From: Marinobacter alexandrii
Lineage (GTDB): Bacteria > Bacteroidota > Bacteroidia > Cytophagales > Cyclobacteriaceae
Assembly: GCA_039984955.1 (NCBI GenBank)
Contig: JBDWTN010000005.1
Coordinates: forward strand, 124,001-188,000
DNA length: 64,000 bases
Direction of reading: 5' to 3'
Shown: piece by piece, positions 17,368 to 26,774 of the stretch
Position numbering within the stretch: the stretch's first letter is position 1
Layout of the letters: each line of letters starts with the position of its first letter
Position numbers and translations under genes: made by a program
Notes under the pieces: generated by a model
Database searches by the model: none
What the model was told of the DNA's origin: nothing
Seen by the model: the letters and a program-made list of their open reading frames with translations, nothing else

Positions 17368-18252
17368 TCATTCATCGTAATCAGTGTTGCGCTCGATGTA
17401 TTTTATGATCTCTCCTGCAATATTTTTTCCAGTAGCTGCTTCTATTCCTTCTAAGCCCGGCGATGAATTAACTTCAAGAATAAGTGGTCCTTTTGATGAT
17501 TGAAGTAAATCGACTCCTGCAACACCAAGTCCCATAGCTTTAGCAGCCTTTAAAGCAGCGCGCTCTTCTGCATCAGACAATTCAATGATCTCTGCAGTAC
17601 CTCCTCGATGCAAATTGGAACGGAATTCTCCTTCCTTCCCTTGCCTCTTCATAGCTCCTACAACTCTATCTCCAATGACAAATACTCGTACATCTGCACC
17701 ACCTGCTTCTTTAATAAATTCCTGTACAATAACTCTTGCTTGAAGCCCATTAAAAGCTTCTAGCACTGACTCTGCCGCTTTCTGTGTTTCTGCTAATACT
17801 ACTCCCAGTCCTTGTGTTCCTTCCAGCAGTTTAATAACACACGGCGCTCCTCCTACGGCATTTATTGGAGTCGTAACATCTTTAGAATAGTTGGTGAAAA
17901 CAGTCTTAGGAAGCCCCAATCCCGATCTCGAAAGTATCTGCAAACTCCTCAATTTATCTCTTGATCTTACAAGAGCAACGGATTCAGTAGTCGAGAATAC
18001 GTTCATCATTTCAAATTGACGAACCACAGCTGTACCGTAAAAGGTCACAGATGCCCCAATACGAGGTATAATAGCATGAAGCTCCGTTATATTCTCTCCC
18101 TTATGATAAATTTTCGGTTTCTTTTTTTCTATTTCAATATTACATCTGGAATGGTCCAGAACTCTCATTACATGGCCTCTGGCCTCACCAGCTTCTAATA
18201 GTCTACTAGTTGAATACAATTTAGGATTTCGGGAGAGTACTGCTATATTCAT
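17368..18252 (-). CDS. rimK: RimK-family ATP-grasp ligase (S6-type glutamate ligase)
   Basis: 294-residue ATP-grasp enzyme. In E. coli RimK adds glutamates to the C-terminus of ribosomal protein S6. RimK hallmarks are present: [43 protein letters not shown] (ATP-binding), [19 protein letters not shown] and the Mg-binding [13 protein letters not shown]. Length matches E. coli RimK (about 300). It begins 3 nt after the glutamate-synthase-like gene, so the two are co-transcribed. The true protein target in this organism is not shown by sequence. Confidence 0.93.
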   Translation of the reverse strand: MNIAVLSRNPKLYSTSRLLEAGEARGHVMRVLDHSRCNIEIEKKKPKIYHKGENITELHAIIPRIGASVTFYGTAVVRQFEMMNVFSTTESVALVRSRDKLRSLQILSRSGLGLPKTVFTNYSKDVTTPINAVGGAPCVIKLLEGTQGLGVVLAETQKAAESVLEAFNGLQARVIVQEFIKEAGGADVRVFVIGDRVVGAMKRQGKEGEFRSNLHRGGTAEIIELSDAEERAALKAAKAMGLGVAGVDLLQSSKGPLILEVNSSPGLEGIEAATGKNIAGEIIKYIERNTDYDE

Positions 18253-18255
18253 AAT

Positions 18256-19794
18256 CTATATTGCTTTTTTGTTTTTTAATAAAGATCCTTCTTCGAAAGA
18301 AGGATACAAATCTTCGTAAGATCTAACTTCTGATAAAGATATCCTACGATTAATATGAGCTCTTCTGATTTCTGCTGGTGACCTCATGCCTGCTGCCCCT
18401 ATTAATTCATAAAAAGCCTTTACGGTTTCTTCTTGGAAGTTTGCCACACGTTCGGCTTTATCATTGGGATCAAGCCCTCGCATCAACATCTTGTTCTGAG
18501 TAGCAACTCCTGTTGGACAAGAATTGGAGTTACATTGCAGTGCTTGAATACAACCAAGGGCCAACATCATTGCTCTTGCAGAATTGCATAAATCAGCGCC
18601 GAGAGCCATCGCCCTTACCATATGGAAAGAGGAAATTATTTTACCAGAGGCTACAAGTTTTATGTCCTTACGTAAATCAAACCCTCTCAATGTATCATGA
18701 ACGAAAGAGAGTCCGTCACGTAGTGGAGCCCCTAATGAATTTGAAAATTCCACAGGTGCTGCTCCAGTTCCTCCTTCTCCTCCATCTATTGTGATAAAGT
18801 CGGGTTTTATTCCTGTGGAAATCATTGCTTCGCAAAGACTTATAAATTCATCTTTTGAGCCAACGCACAACTTAAATCCAATGGGCTTTCCTCCAGATAA
18901 ATCACGCAACCGCTTGACAAACTCCAATAACCCAATTTCTCCACTAAAAGCAGAATGGGTGGGCGGTGAAAAAACCATGGTATGAGGTTTCACGCCTCTT
19001 ATTTTAGCTATTTCTTTCGTATTTTTCGATGCAGGAAGAATGCCTCCATGACCAGGTTTAGCACCTTGCGATAGTTTGATGTCAATCAGTTTGACACTAG
19101 GTAATTTGGCTTTTTCTGCAAAGGCTTCAGGGTCAAAATTTCCATTTACATCCCTGCATCCGAAATAACCTGTTCCTATTTGCCAACACAGGTCACCTCC
19201 ATGCCTTAAGTGAAATGGGCTAATGGCTCCTTCTCCTGTGTTATGGAAAAAGTGCCCCTCTTTAGCCCCACGATTCAGTGCGAGAATAGCATTTTGACTC
19301 AATGAACCATAACTCATTGCAGAAATATTTAGCAATGCAGCTTCATATGGTTGCTTACAATCTGGTCCTCCTACTGTCACACGTTGACTGTGATCGAGAT
19401 CTTTGTGGTCCAATGCATACATAGAATGACCTAACCATTCATACCCTGAACGATAAACTACTTCTTGAGTACCGAAGGGAGTCGTATCATTTACCTTTTT
19501 TGCTCTACGATAGACTAGCGAACGATATATTCTGTTAATCGGGCGACCCTCTGTATCAGTCTCAACAAAGTATTGCATGATCTCCGGGCGAATACTTTCA
19601 AATAGATACCGAAGGTTTCCGAATACGGGGAAGTTTCTTCGGATAGCCTTTTTTCTACTAAATACATCAGTAATCCCGATGATTGAGACAGGAAATACTA
19701 TTAATAGAGTCCAAAGGCCAGGCTTCCAAAAAAAGAAAAACAAAATCTCAATGATTAAAATCACTGCGATGATTTTATAAAAAATATATCTCAT
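18256..19794 (-). CDS. FMN-binding glutamate synthase family protein
   Basis: 512-residue protein with a TIM-barrel FMN domain like the synthase domain of GltB. Two N-terminal membrane helices (about residues 5-40) are likely to anchor it. GQNAILALNRGAKEG-like, KLSQGAKPGHGG and IDGGEGGTGAAP motifs are family-specific, and the [3Fe-4S] cysteines appear in CIQALQCNSNSCPTGVATQ. The N-terminal glutaminase domain of GltB is absent, so it cannot make ammonia from glutamine on its own. Its real electron donor and product are unknown. Directly upstream of rimK. Confidence 0.92.
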   Translation of the reverse strand: MRYIFYKIIAVILIIEILFFFFWKPGLWTLLIVFPVSIIGITDVFSRKKAIRRNFPVFGNLRYLFESIRPEIMQYFVETDTEGRPINRIYRSLVYRRAKKVNDTTPFGTQEVVYRSGYEWLGHSMYALDHKDLDHSQRVTVGGPDCKQPYEAALLNISAMSYGSLSQNAILALNRGAKEGHFFHNTGEGAISPFHLRHGGDLCWQIGTGYFGCRDVNGNFDPEAFAEKAKLPSVKLIDIKLSQGAKPGHGGILPASKNTKEIAKIRGVKPHTMVFSPPTHSAFSGEIGLLEFVKRLRDLSGGKPIGFKLCVGSKDEFISLCEAMISTGIKPDFITIDGGEGGTGAAPVEFSNSLGAPLRDGLSFVHDTLRGFDLRKDIKLVASGKIISSFHMVRAMALGADLCNSARAMMLALGCIQALQCNSNSCPTGVATQNKMLMRGLDPNDKAERVANFQEETVKAFYELIGAAGMRSPAEIRRAHINRRISLSEVRSYEDLYPSFEEGSLLKNKKAI

Positions 19795-19890
19795 TGCTTA
19801 GTTAAGTAAGGTTAGTATACTGCTAGAGAGAGTTAAGATACCTACTTTCAGTATAAATCTTTAGTCATCGAATGTAAAGCAAATAATAAG

Positions 19891-19921
19891 TTGAACGTAA
19901 GACATATCCCACCTATTTTTG
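19891..19921 (+). promoter_or_regulatory. Putative promoter of tyrS
   Basis: TTG at 19891-19893 and TATTTTTG at 19914-19921 are 20 nt apart, matching the Bacteroidota -33/-7 layout. Transcription would start near 19927, leaving a leader of about 20 nt before the tyrS ATG, so no T-box is possible in it. Confidence 0.6.
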
Positions 19922-19945
19922 CGACCTGATTTTTAATATTATTTC

Positions 19946-21220
19946 ATGAAAGATTTTGTTGAAGAGTTGAAGTGGCGAGGAATGGTCCATGATATCATGC
20001 CAGGTACACAAGAAGAGCTAAATAAAGGCATGACTGTCGCTTATATTGGCTTTGATCCAACAGCGGATTCTTTACATATTGGCAACATGGTTCAAATCAT
20101 GACATTGGTGCATTTCCAAAAATGTGGACATAAGCCAATGGCCCTTGTCGGTGGGGCCACCGGAATGGTTGGAGATCCTTCTGGAAAATCTTCTGAGAGA
20201 AACTTGCTAGATGAAGAAATATTAAATCATAACCTAGAGTGTGTACAAAAACAGCTTGAACGATTCCTTTCGTTTGAAGGCGAAAACTCTGCTGAAGTGG
20301 TCAACAATTATGACTGGTTCAAAGAGTTCGGCTTTCTTGAGTTTATAAGAGATGTAGGCAAGCATATAACCGTTAATTATATGATGTCTAAAGATTCTGT
20401 GAAGTCTAGACTTGAAACAGGTCTCTCATTTACAGAATTCTCCTATCAGTTAGTCCAAGGTTATGATTTCTATTATCTATGGAAACACAAGAAAGCCAAA
20501 CTTCAATTGGGCGGATCAGATCAATGGGGGAATATTGTAACCGGTACAGAATTAATAAGAAGAAAAGAGCAAGGGGAAGCTTACGCAATGACCACTCCCT
20601 TAATAACAAAAGCGGATGGATCTAAATTTGGGAAATCTGAAGGAGGAAATATTTGGCTTGACCCAGAAAAAACATCGCCATACAAGTTCTATCAATATTG
20701 GATAAACTCCTCTGATGAGGATGTTGAAAAATATATCAAAATATTTAGTCTAAATGGGCGTCAGGAAATTGAGTCTTTAATAACTGAGCATCAAGAAGCT
20801 CCTCATCAAAGATTACTTCAAAGAACACTCGCCGAAGAATTGACAGAGCGTGTGCATTCAAAAAAGGATTTAGATATTGCCATAAAAGCTAGTTCGATTT
20901 TGTTTGGAAAGTCTACCACCGCGGATCTGGAAAGTTTAGATGAAAATACACTTTTACAGGTCTTTGAAGGAGTACCTCAAACAGAAGTCAATAAAAATGA
21001 ACTTGGCAATGATGTTACAACATTCTTGAGTGAGACAACCAAAAACATAATCTTCAAGTCCAAGGGTGAAGCAAGAAAAATGATTCAAGGTGGTGGAGTA
21101 AGTATCAACAAAACTAAGGTAGAAGTACCTGATCAACAGGTAGATTATAAACTCCTTCAGGATAAGTATTTACTAGCACAGAAAGGCAAGAAGAATTACT
21201 ATTTGATTAAAGTAAACTAG
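19946..21220 (+). CDS. tyrS: Tyrosyl-tRNA synthetase
   Basis: 424-residue class I aminoacyl-tRNA synthetase that charges tRNA-Tyr. The HIGH-type motif is HIGN (44-47), and the KMSKS-type loop is KFGKS (227-231), as usual for TyrRS of the long bacterial type. The tyrosine-binding segment [13 protein letters not shown] and the GGSDQWGNI motif are present. A C-terminal S4-like RNA-binding domain (about 355-424, [18 protein letters not shown]) is intact. Monocistronic; its stop overlaps the convergent AI-2E transporter gene by 4 nt. Confidence 0.98.
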   Translation: MKDFVEELKWRGMVHDIMPGTQEELNKGMTVAYIGFDPTADSLHIGNMVQIMTLVHFQKCGHKPMALVGGATGMVGDPSGKSSERNLLDEEILNHNLECVQKQLERFLSFEGENSAEVVNNYDWFKEFGFLEFIRDVGKHITVNYMMSKDSVKSRLETGLSFTEFSYQLVQGYDFYYLWKHKKAKLQLGGSDQWGNIVTGTELIRRKEQGEAYAMTTPLITKADGSKFGKSEGGNIWLDPEKTSPYKFYQYWINSSDEDVEKYIKIFSLNGRQEIESLITEHQEAPHQRLLQRTLAEELTERVHSKKDLDIAIKASSILFGKSTTADLESLDENTLLQVFEGVPQTEVNKNELGNDVTTFLSETTKNIIFKSKGEARKMIQGGGVSINKTKVEVPDQQVDYKLLQDKYLLAQKGKKNYYLIKVN

Positions 21221-22293
21221 CTACTCTTATTCAATCCTTTCTTATCCATAAGTCTTACAAAAACTTGTGCCTGACTCATATTTTCCAAGGCCACCTTACA
21301 CATAAAGGTTAATGGGACGGCTAGTAACATCCCGGCTGTTCCCCACATAAATGCCCAAAAAACAAATCCGAAAAGAACTGATACGGTGTTAATGGAAAAA
21401 GTATCTCCCATCCACTTGGGCTCAATTACATTCCCCATAACTAATTGGATGCCTTCTAAACAGACGAAAACAACGAGTACCTGAGACACACTACTACTAT
21501 CAATAATAGTCAAAACCAAAGGAGGAACAATCGCAATTAAAGATCCTATGTAAGGGATATAGTTTAAGACGAAAGCAAGAAAGCCCCAGAGCAAGGAGTA
21601 TTCAATACCAAAAAACCAGCACATCAGACCAGTAGCTAAACCTGTGATAAGACTTACAAAGGTTTTTACTTTAATGTAAGAGCTAATAGAGTCTTTAATG
21701 CGATTAAAAGTCACTAGCGTTTTTTCTTTATTTCGAGAATCTCCAATTATGTATGAGATTGTTTTATCAAACTGAGTAATAGCACCCAGCAGCCCGGCAA
21801 AGTATAGTATCGTCAGTAGCAGTGATGCTGATATACCGCTTAAGCTTGAAATAAACGAACCTGATGCCGACCAGAAAGATCCTGATTGTAGCAATTCAGC
21901 TACAGCATCTCTCAATTCTCCTTCTCTAAAAGTTACGCCTATGTATGAGGTATAATCATTAATAAAAGGTCTTAAATCTGTCGAAATACTATCTAAAATA
22001 ACTTCACTATTTTCCACTAGGGCTTGAACCACATTGAAAAGGCCAAAACCTATGAAGAAGAAGATTGTCATGGTAACCACGGTAGTCAGGGCTATACTAA
22101 TATTCAGAGAAAGAAACCTCATGAACAGATGAACCAATGGCTGAAATAAAACAGCAAAAAATAGAGCAAAAAACAGAGGCACAAATAGATTAGATAATTC
22201 GCGCATTAGGTACAAAAGGGCAATTCCTAAGAAAACAGCAAGGATCAATTTTATTTGACCCAGTGATCGCTCCATTGGTGATTGTTCTATCAT
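21217..22293 (-). CDS. AI-2E / PerM family transporter
   Basis: 358-residue inner-membrane protein with about eight helices. The C-terminal half has the family pattern ([72 protein letters not shown]). Members are called AI-2E exporters after TqsA, but many act as other exporters or Na/H antiporters, so the substrate is unknown. No operon partner. Confidence 0.93.
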   Translation of the reverse strand: MIEQSPMERSLGQIKLILAVFLGIALLYLMRELSNLFVPLFFALFFAVLFQPLVHLFMRFLSLNISIALTTVVTMTIFFFIGFGLFNVVQALVENSEVILDSISTDLRPFINDYTSYIGVTFREGELRDAVAELLQSGSFWSASGSFISSLSGISASLLLTILYFAGLLGAITQFDKTISYIIGDSRNKEKTLVTFNRIKDSISSYIKVKTFVSLITGLATGLMCWFFGIEYSLLWGFLAFVLNYIPYIGSLIAIVPPLVLTIIDSSSVSQVLVVFVCLEGIQLVMGNVIEPKWMGDTFSINTVSVLFGFVFWAFMWGTAGMLLAVPLTFMCKVALENMSQAQVFVRLMDKKGLNKSS

Positions 22294-22359
22294 AATCGCA
22301 AAATAATTGAATTAATGTAGGAAACGACTAACTTTATTAAGATTCAAAAATCAAATGTC

Positions 22360-22935
22360 ATGAAAAATCTAACACTTCTCTCATTGTTATTCGTACTTCT
22401 TTTGAGTTGCACCGGACAAGAAATCCCAAACAAGGAATATCAACTAAGCACCGCAGTACTTGCTGCCCCTGAACATCAACGAGAAAACGCTACTGTAATT
22501 GGGTTTAATGCAAATGGAGATATGATAATTCTCCGAGAAGGAACGAACGATTTTATCTGCATCAGCGACGATCCTTCCAAAGATGGTTTTAGTGTGGCTG
22601 CTTATCACAAAAATTTAGAACCATTCATGGCTAGAGGAAGAGAACTAAAAGCACAAGGTTTAAATGCGAAAGAGGTATTTGACAAACGTGAAGAAGAAGT
22701 TAAAGCAGGTAATTTAGAAATGCCTGATAAAGCTACTTTATATGTTAGCACAGGAGAACCAAATACAGAAACGGGGGAAATTGATAATCTATATACCAGA
22801 TATGTTATCTATATACCCTACGCAACTGAAGAAAGTACAGGTATGCCACTAAGTCCTCCAGCTCCCGGAGCTCCATGGATTATGAACCCAGGAACTCACA
22901 GAGCTCATATTATGATAAATCCTCCCAAGAATTAA
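22360..22935 (+). CDS. Unknown lipoprotein
   Basis: 191-residue predicted lipoprotein with lipobox LLSCTG (Cys17). The mature part has no recognised enzyme motif; it includes VIGFNANGDMIILREGTNDFICISDDP and a C-terminal Pro-rich, His-containing stretch (SPPAPGAPWIMNPGTHRAHIM). Ends exactly where the convergent OmpA-domain gene ends, with no intergenic space. Confidence 0.8.
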   Translation: MKNLTLLSLLFVLLLSCTGQEIPNKEYQLSTAVLAAPEHQRENATVIGFNANGDMIILREGTNDFICISDDPSKDGFSVAAYHKNLEPFMARGRELKAQGLNAKEVFDKREEEVKAGNLEMPDKATLYVSTGEPNTETGEIDNLYTRYVIYIPYATEESTGMPLSPPAPGAPWIMNPGTHRAHIMINPPKN

Positions 22936-23349
22936 TCACATAACTACGGGCCAAAAAATGATATCAACTCTCCGATTTTTACGCCTCCCCTCCCATGTAT
23001 CATTGTTAAACACTGGATTGAATTGTCCGAAATCTCTTTTTTCTATTTGATTTGATTTAAAATCAAAAAATAGCAGTCGTTGGATAACTGCATCACCACG
23101 CATCTCAGACAACCATTCGTTGTATTCTGCTCCACCAATATTATCAGTATGACTATGAATTGTAATGGTATAATCACGAATATCCGAAACTGAATCAATC
23201 AGGTGCTTTAACTCCTCCAATTGATATTCATCTATATAATAGCTACCTCCCCCGAAATAAATACTCTTAAGAATATAGCCCTGCGGTTGATCTTGTGCAT
23301 AAGAGATTGTGGTTAGAGAAACTAAAAGTATAATAATCAGGTATCGCAC
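22936..23349 (-). CDS. Small secreted OmpA-domain protein
   Basis: 137 residues: a signal peptide (about 1-18, cleavage after SYA) followed directly by one OmpA C-terminal peptidoglycan-binding domain. The family pattern is clear: HSHTDNIGGAEYNEWLSEMRG and the ending GRRKNRRVDI. No membrane barrel is attached, so the protein would sit in the periplasm holding peptidoglycan. Confidence 0.9.
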   Translation of the reverse strand: MRYLIIILLVSLTTISYAQDQPQGYILKSIYFGGGSYYIDEYQLEELKHLIDSVSDIRDYTITIHSHTDNIGGAEYNEWLSEMRGDAVIQRLLFFDFKSNQIEKRDFGQFNPVFNNDTWEGRRKNRRVDIIFWPVVM

Positions 23350-23487
23350 TGTATATCATTAACGACGATCAACTCGTGTTGTTTCGAGTAATTTATATGA
23401 TGAATCTACCACTCATCAATTTCAGACTTTCCTTCTGCATGATCCTTTTTAAATTACTGAATCTATAAAAACAGAAACCTAAAAGAT

Positions 23488-26400
23488 ATGAAGTACAAAT
23501 TACTCACTATGCTTCTTGTTGTAAGCTCCGTGTCATTGGCACAAAAGCTTGATATGGAAGCACTAAAAAACATGGCTCCTAGGAGTATCGGCCCAGCTGG
23601 TATGTCTGGCAGAATCACTTCAATTGATGTAGTTGCTGATCAACCTGATGTAATGTATGTTGGATCTGCATCTGGTGGAGTATGGAAGTCTACCAGCGGA
23701 GGAATTGATTGGGAACCTATATTCAATGATCAGACAACAGCATCCATTGGAGCAGTAACGATACAGCAATCTAATCCATCTGTTGTGTGGGTTGGAACGG
23801 GCGAAGGAAACCCTAGAAACTCACTCAATGGTGGCGATGGAATCTATCGAACTTTAGATGGAGGTAAGAACTGGCAAAAAATGGGCCTGGCAAAAACCCG
23901 ACATATTCATCGAATCATTATCCACCCGAACGATCCAAACACTGTTTATGTAGCGGCGATTGGCTCTCCTTGGGGAGAGCATGAAGAACGGGGTGTTTAT
24001 AGAACTACTGATGGTGGTAAAACCTGGAGTCGTATTTTATTTAACAATATCAGAACGGGAGCTGCAGATCTAATAATGGATCCTGAAAATCCTAATAAAT
24101 TAATAGCTGCAATGTGGGAACACAAACGTGATCCTTGGTTTTTTAATTCGGGAGGTCCTGGTTCAGGTATCTTCATAACTCACGATGGTGGAGATACTTG
24201 GGAGCAGCGAACAGATGAGGACGGCTTACCAAAAGGGGACTTGGGTCGAATTGGTCTAGCTATTGCACCATCAATGCCAAATGTGATATATGCGTTGGTC
24301 GAATCTAAAAAGAATGCACTGTATCGCTCAGATGACGGTGGTTTTAAGTGGAGAAAAATTAATGATAAAAGTGATATTGGGAATAGACCATTTTATTACT
24401 CAGAGATTTATGTAGATCCAGTTAATGAGAACAGAGTATATAGCATATTCACGTATGTGAACGTTTCAGTGGACGGAGGTAAATCATTTTCTCAGCTAAT
24501 GCCAGCATATGGAGCGAATAATGGAATTCACCCCGATCATCACGCCTGGTATATTCATCCATACGATCCAAATTTCATGATGGATGGAAACGATGGAGGA
24601 TTAAATATCACTAGAGATAGAGGACAGACTTGGAGGTTTGTAGAAAACCTACCCGTAGGACAATTCTATCATATAAATGTAGACAATGAAACTCCATACA
24701 ATGTATATGGTGGAATGCAAGATAATGGCTCTTGGGCTGGACCTGCATATGTTTGGAAAGCACAAGGTATTAGAAATCACTATTGGCAAGAGATATCTTT
24801 TGGAGATGGATTTGATGTTTTACCAGATCCTACCAATAGCAGGTATGGTATATCAACTTCTCAGCAAGGTTTTGCTTCCATTTATGATCGTAAAACTGGC
24901 TACAATGAAACCGTAAGGCCTACATATCCAGATGGAGATGACGAGCTTCGTTTCAACTGGAATGTTGGTATGGCGAGAGATCCTCAAAGCCCTTCTACTG
25001 TCTACTTTGGAAGTCAATTTGTACATAAAAGCACCGATGGAGGTCAAAATTGGGAGGTTATTTCTCCTGACTTGACAACCAATGATCCCGAAAAGCAGAA
25101 GCAAGGAGAAAGCGGTGGTTTAACAATGGACGCAACAGGTGCTGAAAACTATTGTACTGTAATTGTAATTGAAACATCGTCGTTAAACTCTGATTTGTTA
25201 TGGGTTGGTACCGATGATGGAAATGTACAAATCTCAAGAAATGGAGGTGATAGTTGGACAAATGTTGGTGGTAACCTTCCAGGGCTTCCTAGTGGTACAT
25301 GGATCACTCAAATAAAAGCATCCAATAAGAATGCAGGAGAAGCATTACTGGTTGCTAATGATTATCGAAGGTTTAACTATACTCCATATGCATACAGAAC
25401 AAGAGATTATGGACAAACCTGGGAAAGAATTGTTGACGGTAACGATGTTGTGAGTTATGCATTATCAATCGTAGAAGATCCAGAAGAGTCTAGACTACTC
25501 TTTTTAGGAACAGATGATGGTCTTTATGTATCTGTTGATGCAGGAAGTAACTGGACAAAATGGACCGAAGGTTTTCCTACTACGAATGCGTACGATTTGG
25601 TTATCCATCCTGAAGAACATGATTTGGTTATTGGAACTTTTGGTCGCGCCATATGGGTAATGGATGATATCAGGCCTTTAAGAGAAATTGCCAAAGAGGG
25701 TATATCTACTCTTAACAAAACACTAAAGGTTTATTCTGCTCCAGTTGCTTATGCAGCCTCAAACCAACAGCCAAAGGGCTCAAGATTTGGTGGTGATGCT
25801 CTCTATAATGGAGAAAATAGACCTTATGGATCAATGCTTTCTTATTCCATCAACAGACCTGAAGACGAAAAGAAAGAGGAGATGGATGATACTAAAAAAA
25901 GTAAGAAGGGTAAGAAGAAGGAGGAGCCGATGAAAGACGAAAGTGATGAAGAAGAGAAAGTGTCATATGATTCACTCACTATTGAAGTGTTTGATGGTTC
26001 AGAACTCATTAGAACGTTGAAATCGAAAGCTCCTAAAGAGAATGGTCTCCATAGAACTTTCTGGTACATGAATGAGAAAGGAACAAATTTCATGAGTCGC
26101 AGAGACAGAAGTGGAAATAGAGAACCTGGTGGAGTTACTGTTCTTCCAGGAATATATAAAGTACGCTTCACTTTTGGGGATCAAAAAGATTCAACAGAGG
26201 TTCGAGTCAAGTACGATCCAAGAATCGAAATGTCTAATGCAGCAATCAAAGCTCAGTATGATGCGATGAAAAACTTAGAGTCTAAATACTCAACCGGTGT
26301 ACAGGCAGTAGATAGGCTTAAAGAGAGTTTGAAAATAGTCCAGGGTGTCCAGGGTGATTTAAAGAAGAAAGACAAAGAGGGGTACAAAGAGCAACTTGAA

Positions 26401-26718
26401 CTTTGCAAGTCTACAATTGACACACTTAATAGTATGTTAAATATATTCTTAGGTGAGGAAGACGATAGACAAGGGATCACTAGAGGAACTCCAAATAGTG
26501 TGAATAATTCATATTTTGGAGCTAGAAGATACACTGCTAATGCTCTCCATTCACCTGGTATAACTGAGAACAAATTGATCAAAAAATTTGAAGAGGATCT
26601 AGCAGAAGCTATGAAAACGGTAAATGGATACTATACCGAAAATTGGCCTGAGTTTAGGTCAGCGGTTGAGGATTTAGACACCTCTCCTTTCAAGGATTAC
26701 GAGGAAATAAAAGAGTAA
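23488..26718 (+). CDS. Secreted VPS10/BNR-repeat (sortilin-like) protein
   Basis: 1076-residue secreted protein. A signal peptide (about residues 1-18) is followed by roughly eleven Asp-box repeats (S/T-x-D/N-x-G-x-x-W, such as TLDGGKNWQ, TTDGGKTWS, THDGGDTWE, STDGGQNWE) over about residues 55-700. These build a beta-propeller of the sortilin/xyloglucanase type. At about 791-824 is a Lys/Glu-rich linker (KKSKKGKKKEEP), followed by a C-terminal domain with helical coils. No catalytic residues or type IX secretion tail are obvious. A terminator follows. Databases often call such proteins glycosyl hydrolases, which the sequence does not prove. Confidence 0.88.
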   Translation: MKYKLLTMLLVVSSVSLAQKLDMEALKNMAPRSIGPAGMSGRITSIDVVADQPDVMYVGSASGGVWKSTSGGIDWEPIFNDQTTASIGAVTIQQSNPSVVWVGTGEGNPRNSLNGGDGIYRTLDGGKNWQKMGLAKTRHIHRIIIHPNDPNTVYVAAIGSPWGEHEERGVYRTTDGGKTWSRILFNNIRTGAADLIMDPENPNKLIAAMWEHKRDPWFFNSGGPGSGIFITHDGGDTWEQRTDEDGLPKGDLGRIGLAIAPSMPNVIYALVESKKNALYRSDDGGFKWRKINDKSDIGNRPFYYSEIYVDPVNENRVYSIFTYVNVSVDGGKSFSQLMPAYGANNGIHPDHHAWYIHPYDPNFMMDGNDGGLNITRDRGQTWRFVENLPVGQFYHINVDNETPYNVYGGMQDNGSWAGPAYVWKAQGIRNHYWQEISFGDGFDVLPDPTNSRYGISTSQQGFASIYDRKTGYNETVRPTYPDGDDELRFNWNVGMARDPQSPSTVYFGSQFVHKSTDGGQNWEVISPDLTTNDPEKQKQGESGGLTMDATGAENYCTVIVIETSSLNSDLLWVGTDDGNVQISRNGGDSWTNVGGNLPGLPSGTWITQIKASNKNAGEALLVANDYRRFNYTPYAYRTRDYGQTWERIVDGNDVVSYALSIVEDPEESRLLFLGTDDGLYVSVDAGSNWTKWTEGFPTTNAYDLVIHPEEHDLVIGTFGRAIWVMDDIRPLREIAKEGISTLNKTLKVYSAPVAYAASNQQPKGSRFGGDALYNGENRPYGSMLSYSINRPEDEKKEEMDDTKKSKKGKKKEEPMKDESDEEEKVSYDSLTIEVFDGSELIRTLKSKAPKENGLHRTFWYMNEKGTNFMSRRDRSGNREPGGVTVLPGIYKVRFTFGDQKDSTEVRVKYDPRIEMSNAAIKAQYDAMKNLESKYSTGVQAVDRLKESLKIVQGVQGDLKKKDKEGYKEQLELCKSTIDTLNSMLNIFLGEEDDRQGITRGTPNSVNNSYFGARRYTANALHSPGITENKLIKKFEEDLAEAMKTVNGYYTENWPEFRSAVEDLDTSPFKDYEEIKE

Positions 26719-26721
26719 CAC

Positions 26722-26752
26722 AAAAGCCATCTCAATTTGAGATGGCTTTTTC
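26722..26752 (+). terminator. Rho-independent terminator
   Basis: 13-bp stem (26722-26734 with 26738-26750), 3-nt loop and a T run, just after the BNR-repeat gene. It rules out a penicillin-acylase start at 26742 and supports 26775. Confidence 0.9.
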
Positions 26753-26774
26753 ATTTTGCTTCAAAATTCAGTCA

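Noticed and set aside
25842-26582. Minus-strand frames within the BNR-repeat gene
   Set aside because: Ser/Phe/Leu-rich shadows of a Lys/Glu-rich coding strand.
23488-26718. Type IX secretion substrate
   Set aside because: No C-terminal sorting domain of the usual kind is seen after the last helical segment.
26742-26774. Penicillin-acylase start at 26742
   Set aside because: Located in the terminator stem; the residues do not form a signal peptide, whereas 26775 does.
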